A DNA stretch of 43,682 bases from a virus. The position numbers and the translations under genes are program-made. This document shows, piece after piece, positions 1 through 7,300 of this stretch. How positions within the stretch are numbered: the first letter of the stretch is position 1; the number at the start of each line of letters is the position of its first letter. The notes under the pieces were generated by a model. The model had not been told where the DNA came from and made no database searches. It was given only the letters and a program-made list of their open reading frames with translations. The stretch is taken from the IMG/VR virus record IMGVR_UViG_3300043419_000578, positions 1 to 43,682 of that record; one strand, 5' to 3'.

Positions 1-68
1 CAATTTTTGATATAGAGGAGGGGTTTCGTTTAGCCACACCAAAAGAAGTACAGGATTATTACGGCTAA
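1..68 (+). CDS. C-terminal end of an upstream head gene (partial)
   Basis: An open frame runs in from the left edge, in codon phase from base 3, and stops at TAA 66-68. It encodes about 21 residues ending in EVQDYYG. The composition is normal for this genome, and the next gene starts 15 bases later. Its place just before the head-tail connector suggests a capsid or head accessory gene, but too little is present to name it. Confidence 0.55.
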   Translation, partial: IFDIEEGFRLATPKEVQDYYG

Positions 69-83
69 TCTTAACCACACAAA

Positions 84-1064
84 ATGGAAATTATAGTAGG
101 AACAAATGCTCCAGTAAAGCAAAGAGTCTTTTGGAAAGGCAATATAGCCAAAGCAGATTCGCTGCCAACTGTTAAGTTTTACGACATAACAGAAGACCCA
201 GCAGTTGCTCCATCCATAAATCCACAGACAGCTCTACACACTCAAGAGGCTGAAGAATCAGATATTGATTTTGGAGTGTATAGTGTCTACCCACCTTTAT
301 CTCTTACAGATAGACCTAGATCATTAAAGTTAGTCTGGGAATATGAAATTGATGGCGAAGAAGTTAGAAAAGAACATAAAGTTTTTGTGGTTACGCCATA
401 CACAGACTTAACGCAGGCAGCGGATGCTCTAGGGTTTGGATTTGATCAGTCTGACCCAAACTATAGAACATTTGCTGACCTTGTAGCAGCAGAACGTTAT
501 GCCCGCAAATTAATTGAAAATTATACACAGCAACAGTTTCATCTATATGATGACGTAAACGTTGTATATTCAACTGGAGCAGACATTCTTCCTCTTCCAC
601 AAAAGATTAATCAGCTACACGAGCTTTATTTAAACGATATGCTTTTAGTTGATACTATAAATAATATCAATAATTTAAACATGCCAGTTTTGGTATCTGA
701 AAGCGGATTTGGATTAAAGGTTGACCGATCAAATGCCTTAGATAATGTAGTCTATTATGCAAACGGAATGATACCTCCAAGCATTAATGATACTGGAAGA
801 GGAATATTTGTTAACGGCGGAACATACAGAGTCGCTGGTAGATATGGATGGGATCATATTCCAGACGAGGTAGAGCTTGCATGTATAGAATTAATGAGAG
901 ACTTTTTCTCTAAGGATAAAGAGTGGCGCAATAAATATATAAAAAGCATACAGACATTTGACTGGCAGTTCCAATATGACACATCAGCATTTAGTGGCAC
1001 AGGCAATAACTATGCAGATCAGCTATTGCTACCATACGTCACAAATAAAATGGTAGTTATTTAA
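84..1064 (+). CDS. Head-tail connector (adaptor) protein, gp6/gp15-like
   Basis: 326 residues. The N-terminal ~110 residues look beta-rich (Ig-like). From about residue 115 the protein is largely helical with a late segment reading DEVELACIELMRDFF, followed by a conserved-looking tail with YADQLLLPYV. That pattern matches connector proteins that sit under the portal ring and form the DNA exit channel in siphoviruses (HK97 gp6/SPP1 gp15 type). It is first in a run of connector, closure, neck and tail terminator genes, which is the standard order. The ATG at 84 has no clear Shine-Dalgarno sequence, so translation may depend on coupling to the upstream gene. Family assignment is from memory of the fold and gene order. 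Confidence 0.65.
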   Translation: MEIIVGTNAPVKQRVFWKGNIAKADSLPTVKFYDITEDPAVAPSINPQTALHTQEAEESDIDFGVYSVYPPLSLTDRPRSLKLVWEYEIDGEEVRKEHKVFVVTPYTDLTQAADALGFGFDQSDPNYRTFADLVAAERYARKLIENYTQQQFHLYDDVNVVYSTGADILPLPQKINQLHELYLNDMLLVDTINNINNLNMPVLVSESGFGLKVDRSNALDNVVYYANGMIPPSINDTGRGIFVNGGTYRVAGRYGWDHIPDEVELACIELMRDFFSKDKEWRNKYIKSIQTFDWQFQYDTSAFSGTGNNYADQLLLPYVTNKMVVI

Positions 1065-1065
1065 G

Positions 1066-1494
1066 ATGAACAACTTAGTCGATTCTATTTTCAATATGAA
1101 AGTAGATGTATATCTCCAAGAGGACTATCAGGACCAAAATACTGGTGCTATTAAAAAATCTTGGATATATGAAAAGACTATACCGTGCTTTGCAAAAGGA
1201 ATTATATCAAATTCATCCTCTGCTAGAAGTGGAGACAACCAGTCTATATCCACTAAATATAAAGACACTCAGACTATTGAAATTAGAACTCAAACAAGAC
1301 TTACTTACAGACAAAAGATAACAAACATAAAAGACTCCTCAAATAATGTTATCTGGTTTGAATTAAATTATCCAAATGATACACCTACAGTTTTTGAGAT
1401 TATAAGCTCCACCCCAATTACAGATCCGTTTGGAACACTTATGGCATACAACTCAATTGCCAAAAGGTCGGAGAACCAGATAATTGGAGACTAA
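1066..1494 (+). CDS. Head closure (stopper) protein
   Basis: 142 residues, starting one base after the connector stop codon. Length, beta-rich composition and position directly after the connector fit the SPP1 gp16-type stopper, which closes the portal channel once DNA is packaged and forms the platform for the tail. Supporting segments are an N-terminal VDVYLQEDYQD strand pair and a C-terminal FEIISSTPITDPFGTLMAY region typical of small beta-barrel closure proteins. No catalytic motif is present. The call relies mostly on synteny. Confidence 0.55.
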   Translation: MNNLVDSIFNMKVDVYLQEDYQDQNTGAIKKSWIYEKTIPCFAKGIISNSSSARSGDNQSISTKYKDTQTIEIRTQTRLTYRQKITNIKDSSNNVIWFELNYPNDTPTVFEIISSTPITDPFGTLMAYNSIAKRSENQIIGD

Positions 1495-2278
1495 CGGAGT
1501 AGCACTATTACAAGCAGCATCTGGCCTAGAAAGATTAATGGTTGGATCATCTGCTGCTGGAGTTTTAAAAGATAGCAACGTAGCACAAATATCAGCATTC
1601 TTATATTATCAGGCTCATGTTTCAGCAAAGCTTTCATCAAATAAAGCGTTCCAAAAACTTTTTAAGACTACAGTGTTTAATCAAATAGATAAAGACTTTG
1701 GTCTATTTATAGATTCTCAGGCACGTACAAAGCCTAAGTCATTACATCATGTCTATGAGTGGAATAAGACTGGGCAGGCAACCAGTAGATTGTTTAAGCT
1801 AAATAGAATGGATACAGTTGGACTGTCATTTAAAATCAACTATGATTTAAAGATATCAAGGTCTTCTGTGCCCACAAAAAATAGAAAACAGAAAAGCAGA
1901 TATGTATTTGCCAACAAAGCTTCTGTTATGGAAAAAGGTATGCCAATTACTATTAGGCCAAAATCAGCTGAAAGACTAGTATTTGAGATTGATGGAGAAG
2001 TTGTATTTATGCCTAAAGGCAAATCAGTTACAGTAAGAAGCCCTGGCGGAAGAGCTTCAACTAATCAATTCGATCTTGCATATAGCAGATATTTCAGCGG
2101 ACCATTAGTATCTAATTCAATAAAGGCTTCTGGATTCCAGAATCTGTTTGGATCTAAATTTGAGAGAGCAATGAAAGTTCCCTCATCTATATCTAAGGTG
2201 CGTTATTCTTTTAGTCCAGGTACAATTAGACTACAGGCAGACTCAGCATTAACTGAACAATTTGGAGGGGCAGCATAA
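1484..2278 (+). CDS. Neck or minor tail protein (HK97 gp10-like position)
   Basis: 264 residues. The start is a TTG at 1484, chosen because GGAGAA at 1470-1475 lies 8 bases upstream and the frame is open from there. An ATG at 1538 is the alternative. The gene overlaps the closure gene by 11 bases. It sits between head closure and tail terminator genes, where siphoviruses encode the tail-completion/HK97 gp10-like protein. It is longer than that family (about 150 residues), is rich in Ser, Lys and Arg, and shows segments such as PITIRPKSAERLVFEI. The function is inferred from position only. Confidence 0.45.
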   Translation: METNGVALLQAASGLERLMVGSSAAGVLKDSNVAQISAFLYYQAHVSAKLSSNKAFQKLFKTTVFNQIDKDFGLFIDSQARTKPKSLHHVYEWNKTGQATSRLFKLNRMDTVGLSFKINYDLKISRSSVPTKNRKQKSRYVFANKASVMEKGMPITIRPKSAERLVFEIDGEVVFMPKGKSVTVRSPGGRASTNQFDLAYSRYFSGPLVSNSIKASGFQNLFGSKFERAMKVPSSISKVRYSFSPGTIRLQADSALTEQFGGAA

Positions 2279-2784
2279 TGACAAACTATACTATAGACGC
2301 AATGTATGAAATAAGAAAGCATTTGTGGCAAGAGCTTATACTAAATAGCTTAGTAGACCCAAACTCATATTATAGCGATAATCTAGGAGAAGCAATAATT
2401 CCAATTATCCCAGTACAACAGGCCCCAGAGATGAACCAATTTTTAAGCGGAAAGACTCACATAGTCTATGACAAGATAGGCAGCACATATGAAGAGAACT
2501 GGATGATTTGTTGCGAGAAGATATCATTCACAATATATTCAGTAGATCACTCAGAAATTAATGCCATTAGGAATATGATGATGGACGTATTTAGAAGAAT
2601 GGATGATTCGGCCAGAGACCTAAATGCTTCCAAGTCCACAGACAAGATAATTTTCCACAATACAATGATTGTAGACATGTCCCCAACAGAGCCATCCGAG
2701 GAGCTAGCAGGCTTTCTGGCGGCAGATATCATACTAGAGGTCAAGTATTCTAGGACAGTAGGCCCAAAGGGCAGATTTGATTAG
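2278..2784 (+). CDS. Tail terminator protein
   Basis: 168 residues, with its ATG overlapping the previous stop codon (TAATG). The order alpha-helix, central beta strands (ISFTIYSVDHSEINAIRNMM), helix, and C-terminal strand (ILEVKYSR) resembles gpU/SPP1 gp17-type tail terminators, which form a ring that caps the tail tube and joins it to the neck. Its position immediately before the major tail protein gene supports this. The closing residues RTVGPKGRFD are probably unstructured. It is the last gene before a 120-base gap with promoter-like sequence. Confidence 0.6.
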   Translation: MTNYTIDAMYEIRKHLWQELILNSLVDPNSYYSDNLGEAIIPIIPVQQAPEMNQFLSGKTHIVYDKIGSTYEENWMICCEKISFTIYSVDHSEINAIRNMMMDVFRRMDDSARDLNASKSTDKIIFHNTMIVDMSPTEPSEELAGFLAADIILEVKYSRTVGPKGRFD

Positions 2785-2791
2785 TTTGCCT

Positions 2792-2820
2792 TTTAGTTGA
2801 TTGTAAGATAAAATTATACC
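2792..2820 (+). promoter_or_regulatory. Candidate promoter upstream of the major tail protein
   Basis: TTTAGT (2792-2797) and TATACC (2815-2820) are separated by 17 bases in the 120-base gap before the major tail protein gene. A second possibility is TTTAAA (2848-2853) with TATATA (2871-2876), also 17 bases apart, beside an alternating TA tract. Neither is strong by sequence. The gap length, the very good ribosome site AGGAGG at 2891-2896 and the terminator after the gene suggest that the gene has its own transcript. Confidence 0.35.
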
Positions 2821-2904
2821 AAGAGGAAATGAGCCTAGCCAGCTTGATTTAAAGATTTAAAGTAAGTCAATATATATATATTTATTTAACAGGAGGTTTT
2901 ACAC

Positions 2905-3621
2905 ATGGCAAATCAAATTGCAGGTAATGCTAAGAATATTCTAGTTGGTGCTTCACCACTATTTATTTCAAACTTAGACGTTACAACATCAGGATACGTC
3001 GAAAACTTTGCACCTGGAGAATCGGGATCAACAGCACCAGCGTTCTCAGCTCCAACAGCATCAGCAGACGGAAAGTCTTACACAGATACCTTGAACGAGG
3101 TAACTAGCACAACAACACCAGCATTCTATTACAGAAACGTTGGTTACACAAACAACGGTCTTCAGGTAACATACAACCCATCATACGGTTCAGTTACAGT
3201 GGATCAGCTTCTTGATACAGCAAAGCTTTTCAAGGAGTCAATGGAAGTTATGATCGCTACAGAAATGGCAGAAGGTACTCTAGAGAACGTTCTTACAGTA
3301 TTTGGTCAGAGCTCAAGCACACTCACAGAGGGAGCAACTACAGACAAGCTTGGTCTTGCTGGTGGTGCTCTTGGTGAGGCTCCAACAGAGCGTCAGCTTG
3401 TTGCAGTAGGTCAGGCTCCAACTTCTGGAGCAGGTGTATCAAAGGCAGAGCGTGTATACTATGCACGTCGTGTTCTTTCTGTACAACAGTCACAGTTCTC
3501 TTTGGCTCGTAACGCAGCATCAACATTCCCAGTAACATTCCGTTTGCTTCCAGACGGTTCAAAGGTCGGTCAGGAATATGGTTTCATTGTAGACCGTGTT
3601 CTAAACAAGACAGGCGCATAA
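2905..3621 (+). CDS. Major tail (tube) protein
   Basis: 238 residues. A consensus AGGAGG at 2891-2896 sits 8 bases before the ATG. Size, beta-rich and Thr/Ser/Ala-rich composition, and the position between tail terminator and tail chaperones identify the major tail tube subunit, which polymerises in rings around the tape measure protein. Arginine codons are almost all CGT (one AGA), unlike neighbouring genes where AGA dominates. This is a typical mark of very high expression. A strong intrinsic terminator follows 20 bases after the stop. Both features fit a protein needed in hundreds of copies per virion. Identification is by context rather than by a diagnostic motif. Confidence 0.75.
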   Translation: MANQIAGNAKNILVGASPLFISNLDVTTSGYVENFAPGESGSTAPAFSAPTASADGKSYTDTLNEVTSTTTPAFYYRNVGYTNNGLQVTYNPSYGSVTVDQLLDTAKLFKESMEVMIATEMAEGTLENVLTVFGQSSSTLTEGATTDKLGLAGGALGEAPTERQLVAVGQAPTSGAGVSKAERVYYARRVLSVQQSQFSLARNAASTFPVTFRLLPDGSKVGQEYGFIVDRVLNKTGA

Positions 3622-3640
3622 TTAATTCTTATTAATTAGT

Positions 3641-3670
3641 AAAACCCCCCTAAGAAATTAGGGGGGTTTT
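3641..3670 (+). terminator. Intrinsic terminator after the major tail protein gene
   Basis: A perfect 13-base-pair stem (3641-3653 with 3658-3670) carries six consecutive C:G pairs, is closed by a GAAA tetraloop at 3654-3657, and ends in a T run preceded by a matching A run. This is a textbook rho-independent terminator. It should end most transcripts of the tail tube gene so that the chaperone and tape measure genes are made at a lower level. Confidence 0.93.
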
Positions 3671-3674
3671 ATCA

Positions 3675-3703
3675 TTGTATTGGTAATTCTGATATGATAC
3701 AAT
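3675..3703 (+). promoter_or_regulatory. Candidate promoter for the tail chaperone/tape measure operon
   Basis: TTGTAT (3675-3680) and TACAAT (3698-3703) are separated by 17 bases, directly downstream of the terminator and 30 bases upstream of the TTG start at 3734. The location after a strong terminator makes re-initiation here reasonable. Read-through of the terminator is the alternative source of transcripts. Confidence 0.5.
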
Positions 3704-3733
3704 AATTAAGACGAGATCCTAGGAGGATTTAAA

Positions 3734-4066
3734 TTGGCAACAACAGTATATGATGTAGAAGAGATTCAACTACAAAATGGCGCAACAGTAAAGCTGAAGC
3801 CTTTAACTATTAAAGAGCTTAGAAAGTTTATGGCCGCTATCAGTAAGACAGCAGAAGTGACTACAGAAGATGAGACACTTACTATCCTGATCGATGCTTG
3901 TGCAGTAGCACTAGAGAAGCAGCTTCCAGAATTAGTAGCAGACAGAGACGCATTTGAGGACGTGTTAGATGTACCAACAATTAATCGCATCCTTGAGGTC
4001 TGTGGTGGTATCAAGATGGATGATCCAAATTTGCTAGCAGCAGCGGTTCTAGCTGGTCAGAACTAG
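3734..4066 (+). CDS. Tail assembly chaperone, short form (gpG-like)
   Basis: 110 residues from a TTG start, with a strong AGGAGGAT ribosome site at 3721-3728. It begins with a beta region (VEEIQLQNGATVKLKPLTIKEL) and continues as helices, as in tail assembly chaperones that bind the tape measure protein and recruit tail tube subunits (lambda gpG type). It lies between the major tail protein and tape measure genes. The frame ends in TAG at 4064-4066, but a slippery heptamer at 4027-4033 allows a fraction of ribosomes to shift into the -1 frame (see the 3734-4392 entry). The short form would be the more abundant product. Confidence 0.85.
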   Translation: MATTVYDVEEIQLQNGATVKLKPLTIKELRKFMAAISKTAEVTTEDETLTILIDACAVALEKQLPELVADRDAFEDVLDVPTINRILEVCGGIKMDDPNLLAAAVLAGQN

Positions 4067-4392
4067 ATCTAGCTGCACTAGAAGGAGAAGTATTCTTAAT
4101 AGGTAACTATAAGAATTACGAGGAATTGGAAGATAACCTTTCAATGCCAGAGTTGGTTCAAACTTTTAAATCAATGCAAAAGTCTGAATCAGAAAAAAGA
4201 AAGTTTCTGGCCTCCATTCAAGGCATAGAGCTTGATGGTGGAGAACAAGAAGAAGACAAGAGTTTTGAAGATGTAAGAAGAAAAGCTCTTGGAATAACTG
4301 CAGATGCATCAGATGTTGTTTCGCTACAAGGTCAGTTTGCATCAGAAGCAGGGTTTGGTATCGGAGCAGGTCTCGGATACAAAAAGGAGTAG
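3734..4392 (+). CDS. Tail assembly chaperone, -1 frameshift product (gpGT-like)
   Basis: The coordinates join 3734-4033 with 4033-4392, base 4033 being read twice. At A-AAT-TTG (4027-4033) the Asn and Leu tRNAs can re-pair on AAA and TTT. The -1 frame is open from 4024 and translates right after the slip into ASSSGSSWSELDLAALEG, then EVFLIGNYKNYEELEDNLSM, which is convincing protein coding well upstream of any start codon. The predicted fusion is 100 + 119 = 219 residues. In lambda-like phages the extended form tethers the chaperone to the tape measure protein and the G to GT ratio is conserved. An independent start at TTG 4126 would give only 88 residues and would leave the coding signal at 4033-4125 unexplained. 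Confidence 0.85.
4027..4033 (+). promoter_or_regulatory. Programmed -1 ribosomal frameshift site
   Basis: AAATTTG fits the X XXY YYZ rule in the frame of the upstream gene (AAT, TTG to AAA, TTT). It is the only such heptamer in the 4024-4066 overlap of the two frames. Downstream, GTTCT (4046-4050) can pair with AGAAC (4059-4063), and GCAGC (4037-4041) with GCTGC (4072-4076). These may form a stimulatory structure, but the pairing is weak evidence. Confidence 0.8.
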
Positions 4393-4396
4393 GTAG

Positions 4397-7300
4397 TTGG
4401 CAGATCAAAACATAGTTACCAACATAACTGCGACGGCTAATTTTAGTAGCCTAACAGCGCAGTTACAAGCGGTGACCTCTCAACTTCTAAAACTTCAAGC
4501 TACAACAATTGGTTTAAATAAGAATTTAACTAGCCAGGTTGGAGTCATGAATCGTCAGTTTGACGAAACCATGCGCTCCACTGGCCAGTTTTCTAGACAC
4601 TTCGTAACATTAACTTCAGACGTATCTAAGTTTGGTCAAAACCTAGATAGCGGAAGAATGAAGCTAGGCCAATATTTTCAAACCTGGCAGGGTCATACAA
4701 GAAAGACCAGCACACTAGTAAAAGAATTAGCTAAGCAGCAGGTAATGCTTGAGAATGCTGTGGTTCAACCACTTGGCAAAAATGCTCAAGGGTTAATGCA
4801 GTATAACGTAATGGTTCAATCTGGACTAGATGCAACAAAGAATAAGTCCGCATTACTAAGACAAGAACTATCTATCATGAACAAGGTGATGATGGATGGA
4901 TCAAATCAATTAATTAACTGGGGTAAGAATACTCAGTGGGCTGGTAGACAGCTTACAGTAGGACTTACAGTCCCATTAGCAGCATTTGGTATGGCTGCAG
5001 CAAAAGCATTTAGACAAGCAGACGAAGAGCTTGTCAGACTTACAAAGGTTTATGGCGGATTAACAGCAACATCATCTGAAGATTTATTAAGAGTAAGAAA
5101 AGATGTAGCAGCATTATCTAGAGAGTTGGCATCAGGTCTTGGTGCAAACTTTACAGAAACAATTGCATTGGCTGCAGATATTGCTGCAACTGGTAAAGAA
5201 GGCACAGAGCTTTTAGACTCTACTAGACAAACTACAAGACTTGCAATTCTTGGTGAAGTTGATAGACAAGAAGCAATGAAAGCAACCTTGTCTATTCAAA
5301 CGGCATTTGGACAAAGCACAGAGCAACTCGCTCAATCCATTGACTTTCTTAACGCTGTTGAAAACCAGACCTCAACAAGCCTTGCAGATTTAGTAGAAGC
5401 AATTCCTAAAGCTGGTCCAGTAGTAAAAGCTTTGGGCGGAGATGTTCAGGATCTTGCACTTTATTTAACTGCTATGCGTGAAGGTGGAATTAATGCTTCA
5501 GAAGGAGCAAACGCACTTAAGTCAGCATTAGCATCTATTATTAATCCTACCAAGGTTGCTAAAGAACAGTTCATGGGATTCGGTATTGATCTAGGTGGAA
5601 TCGTAGATAAAAATGCTGGCAACCTAACTGGAACAGTTATGGCACTTAAGGATTCATTAGATAGTCTAGACCCACTAAGTAGAGCGAGAGCAATCGAACA
5701 ATTGTTTGGTAAGTTTCAGTTTGCAAGAATCAATGCGTTGTTTGAAAACCTTGGAAAAGAAGGAAGCCAAACTCTACAAGTATTAGATTTGATGAAAGCA
5801 AGCACACAAGATTTAGCTAGTATATCTGAGCGAGAATTAAAAGCAATGACTGAGTCTGCTTCTGGTAAATACAAAAGAGCTTTGGAAGCAGTTAAGGCAG
5901 ACCTAGCAGTAATTGGCGAACAGTTCCTAAAAGTAGGAACATTTGTATTAAATGCTATTGACGGAATTGTTAAATTTATTGGAAACCTTCCTGGCCCAAT
6001 TAAAGCAGTATTAGGATTTATAGGAAGCTTAACAGCAATTGCTGGACCAATCATCATGTTAACTGGTGTGCTTGCCAACTTCTTTGGATATATTATCAAG
6101 GGCATATTTGCTCTTAAAAATATTGGTAAGGGTGGAACTGGATTTAAGTTATTAACACCAGAATTAATGGCAGCCTCAGCTGCTGCTGAAACTGTAGAGC
6201 AAGCATTTTATAGCGATACAAAAGCTGCCGCAACATTTTCTGACGCAGTCATGACATTAGCTGCCTCATTTGAAAAGCTAAGACAAAATGCAATGTCTGC
6301 AACAGTTGCTACTTCAAACAGCATGTCTACAGTAGGCGGTAATACTGTTATGCGAGGTGGAGGAAGAATTGTAGACAAAGAAAATCCTTTAGTAGGCAAA
6401 GCCTATTCAAGAGATATGTCTCACGTAATTCCAACTGGATCTAAAACCCCTCAGCAAAGAGCAGACGAAACAATATTCTCAACTGTTCCTGGTCCTAAGC
6501 CAGTAAACCTAAGACTTTCAAATTCAGCGCAAACATACATGAACGATGATCTGCCAAGAATTAATGGAGTAACTTCTGTAAATGGAGTTTCAAATGGTAT
6601 AGTTGCAGCAGAAGCTGCCAAGTGGCATTCCATGACTGCAGCTTTAGCCATGCAATCAAAGGCAGAAATAGCACAGCTTAAAGCCGAGGTTGCTGCTACT
6701 GGAACAGTTACAGCATCACTAACAGATTCATACCAAGCGCTATTGCCTCAAATGACAAAGATAACTTCTTTGGCGGCGGATGAAACGGCATTAATTGTTA
6801 AGCAGCTACAGGCTGGCAAGATCACAGTAGAAGCAGCAAGAGCAAAGATATTTGCATTAAATGCACAAGTAGAGGCAATGATGGTGCAAACTGCACAAGG
6901 AGTTGCAACAGCACAAGCTAGAAACATTAGCCTGGCCACAGTTCCTTTGACAACACAGCCAGTTGTAAGCGCAGCTGGTAAATCAAACATGAAAGAACTT
7001 TTCCATAAAACAGAAACTTCTAAACTTGTAGATTCAATTGCTCGTGGTCTGGGAGTCAGAACTTCTGGCGCTGGATATAGCATTCAAACAACAAAGCCTA
7101 GAAGACTTAATGCTGGTGGAAGAACTGGTGGAGTGTACGAGCCAGAAAAGCACGGAGCAGTTGTCCCAGGTGACACATCAATTAACTACGACAATACCCC
7201 AGCCAGAGTCCCACTTGGAGGGTTTGTATTAAATCAAGAAGCTTCTAGAAACAATCCAGAGCTAGTAGAACGTGCAAAGCAAAGCTATGGAATGAATGGC

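Noticed and set aside
4126-4392. Independent 88-residue gene starting at TTG 4126
   Set aside because: Coding signal extends upstream to 4033 in the same frame, and no good ribosome site precedes TTG 4126. The -1 frameshift fusion explains it better.
5716-6105. 129-residue open frame on the - strand within the tape measure gene
   Set aside because: Antisense shadow of strongly coding sequence, with no start signal or domain.
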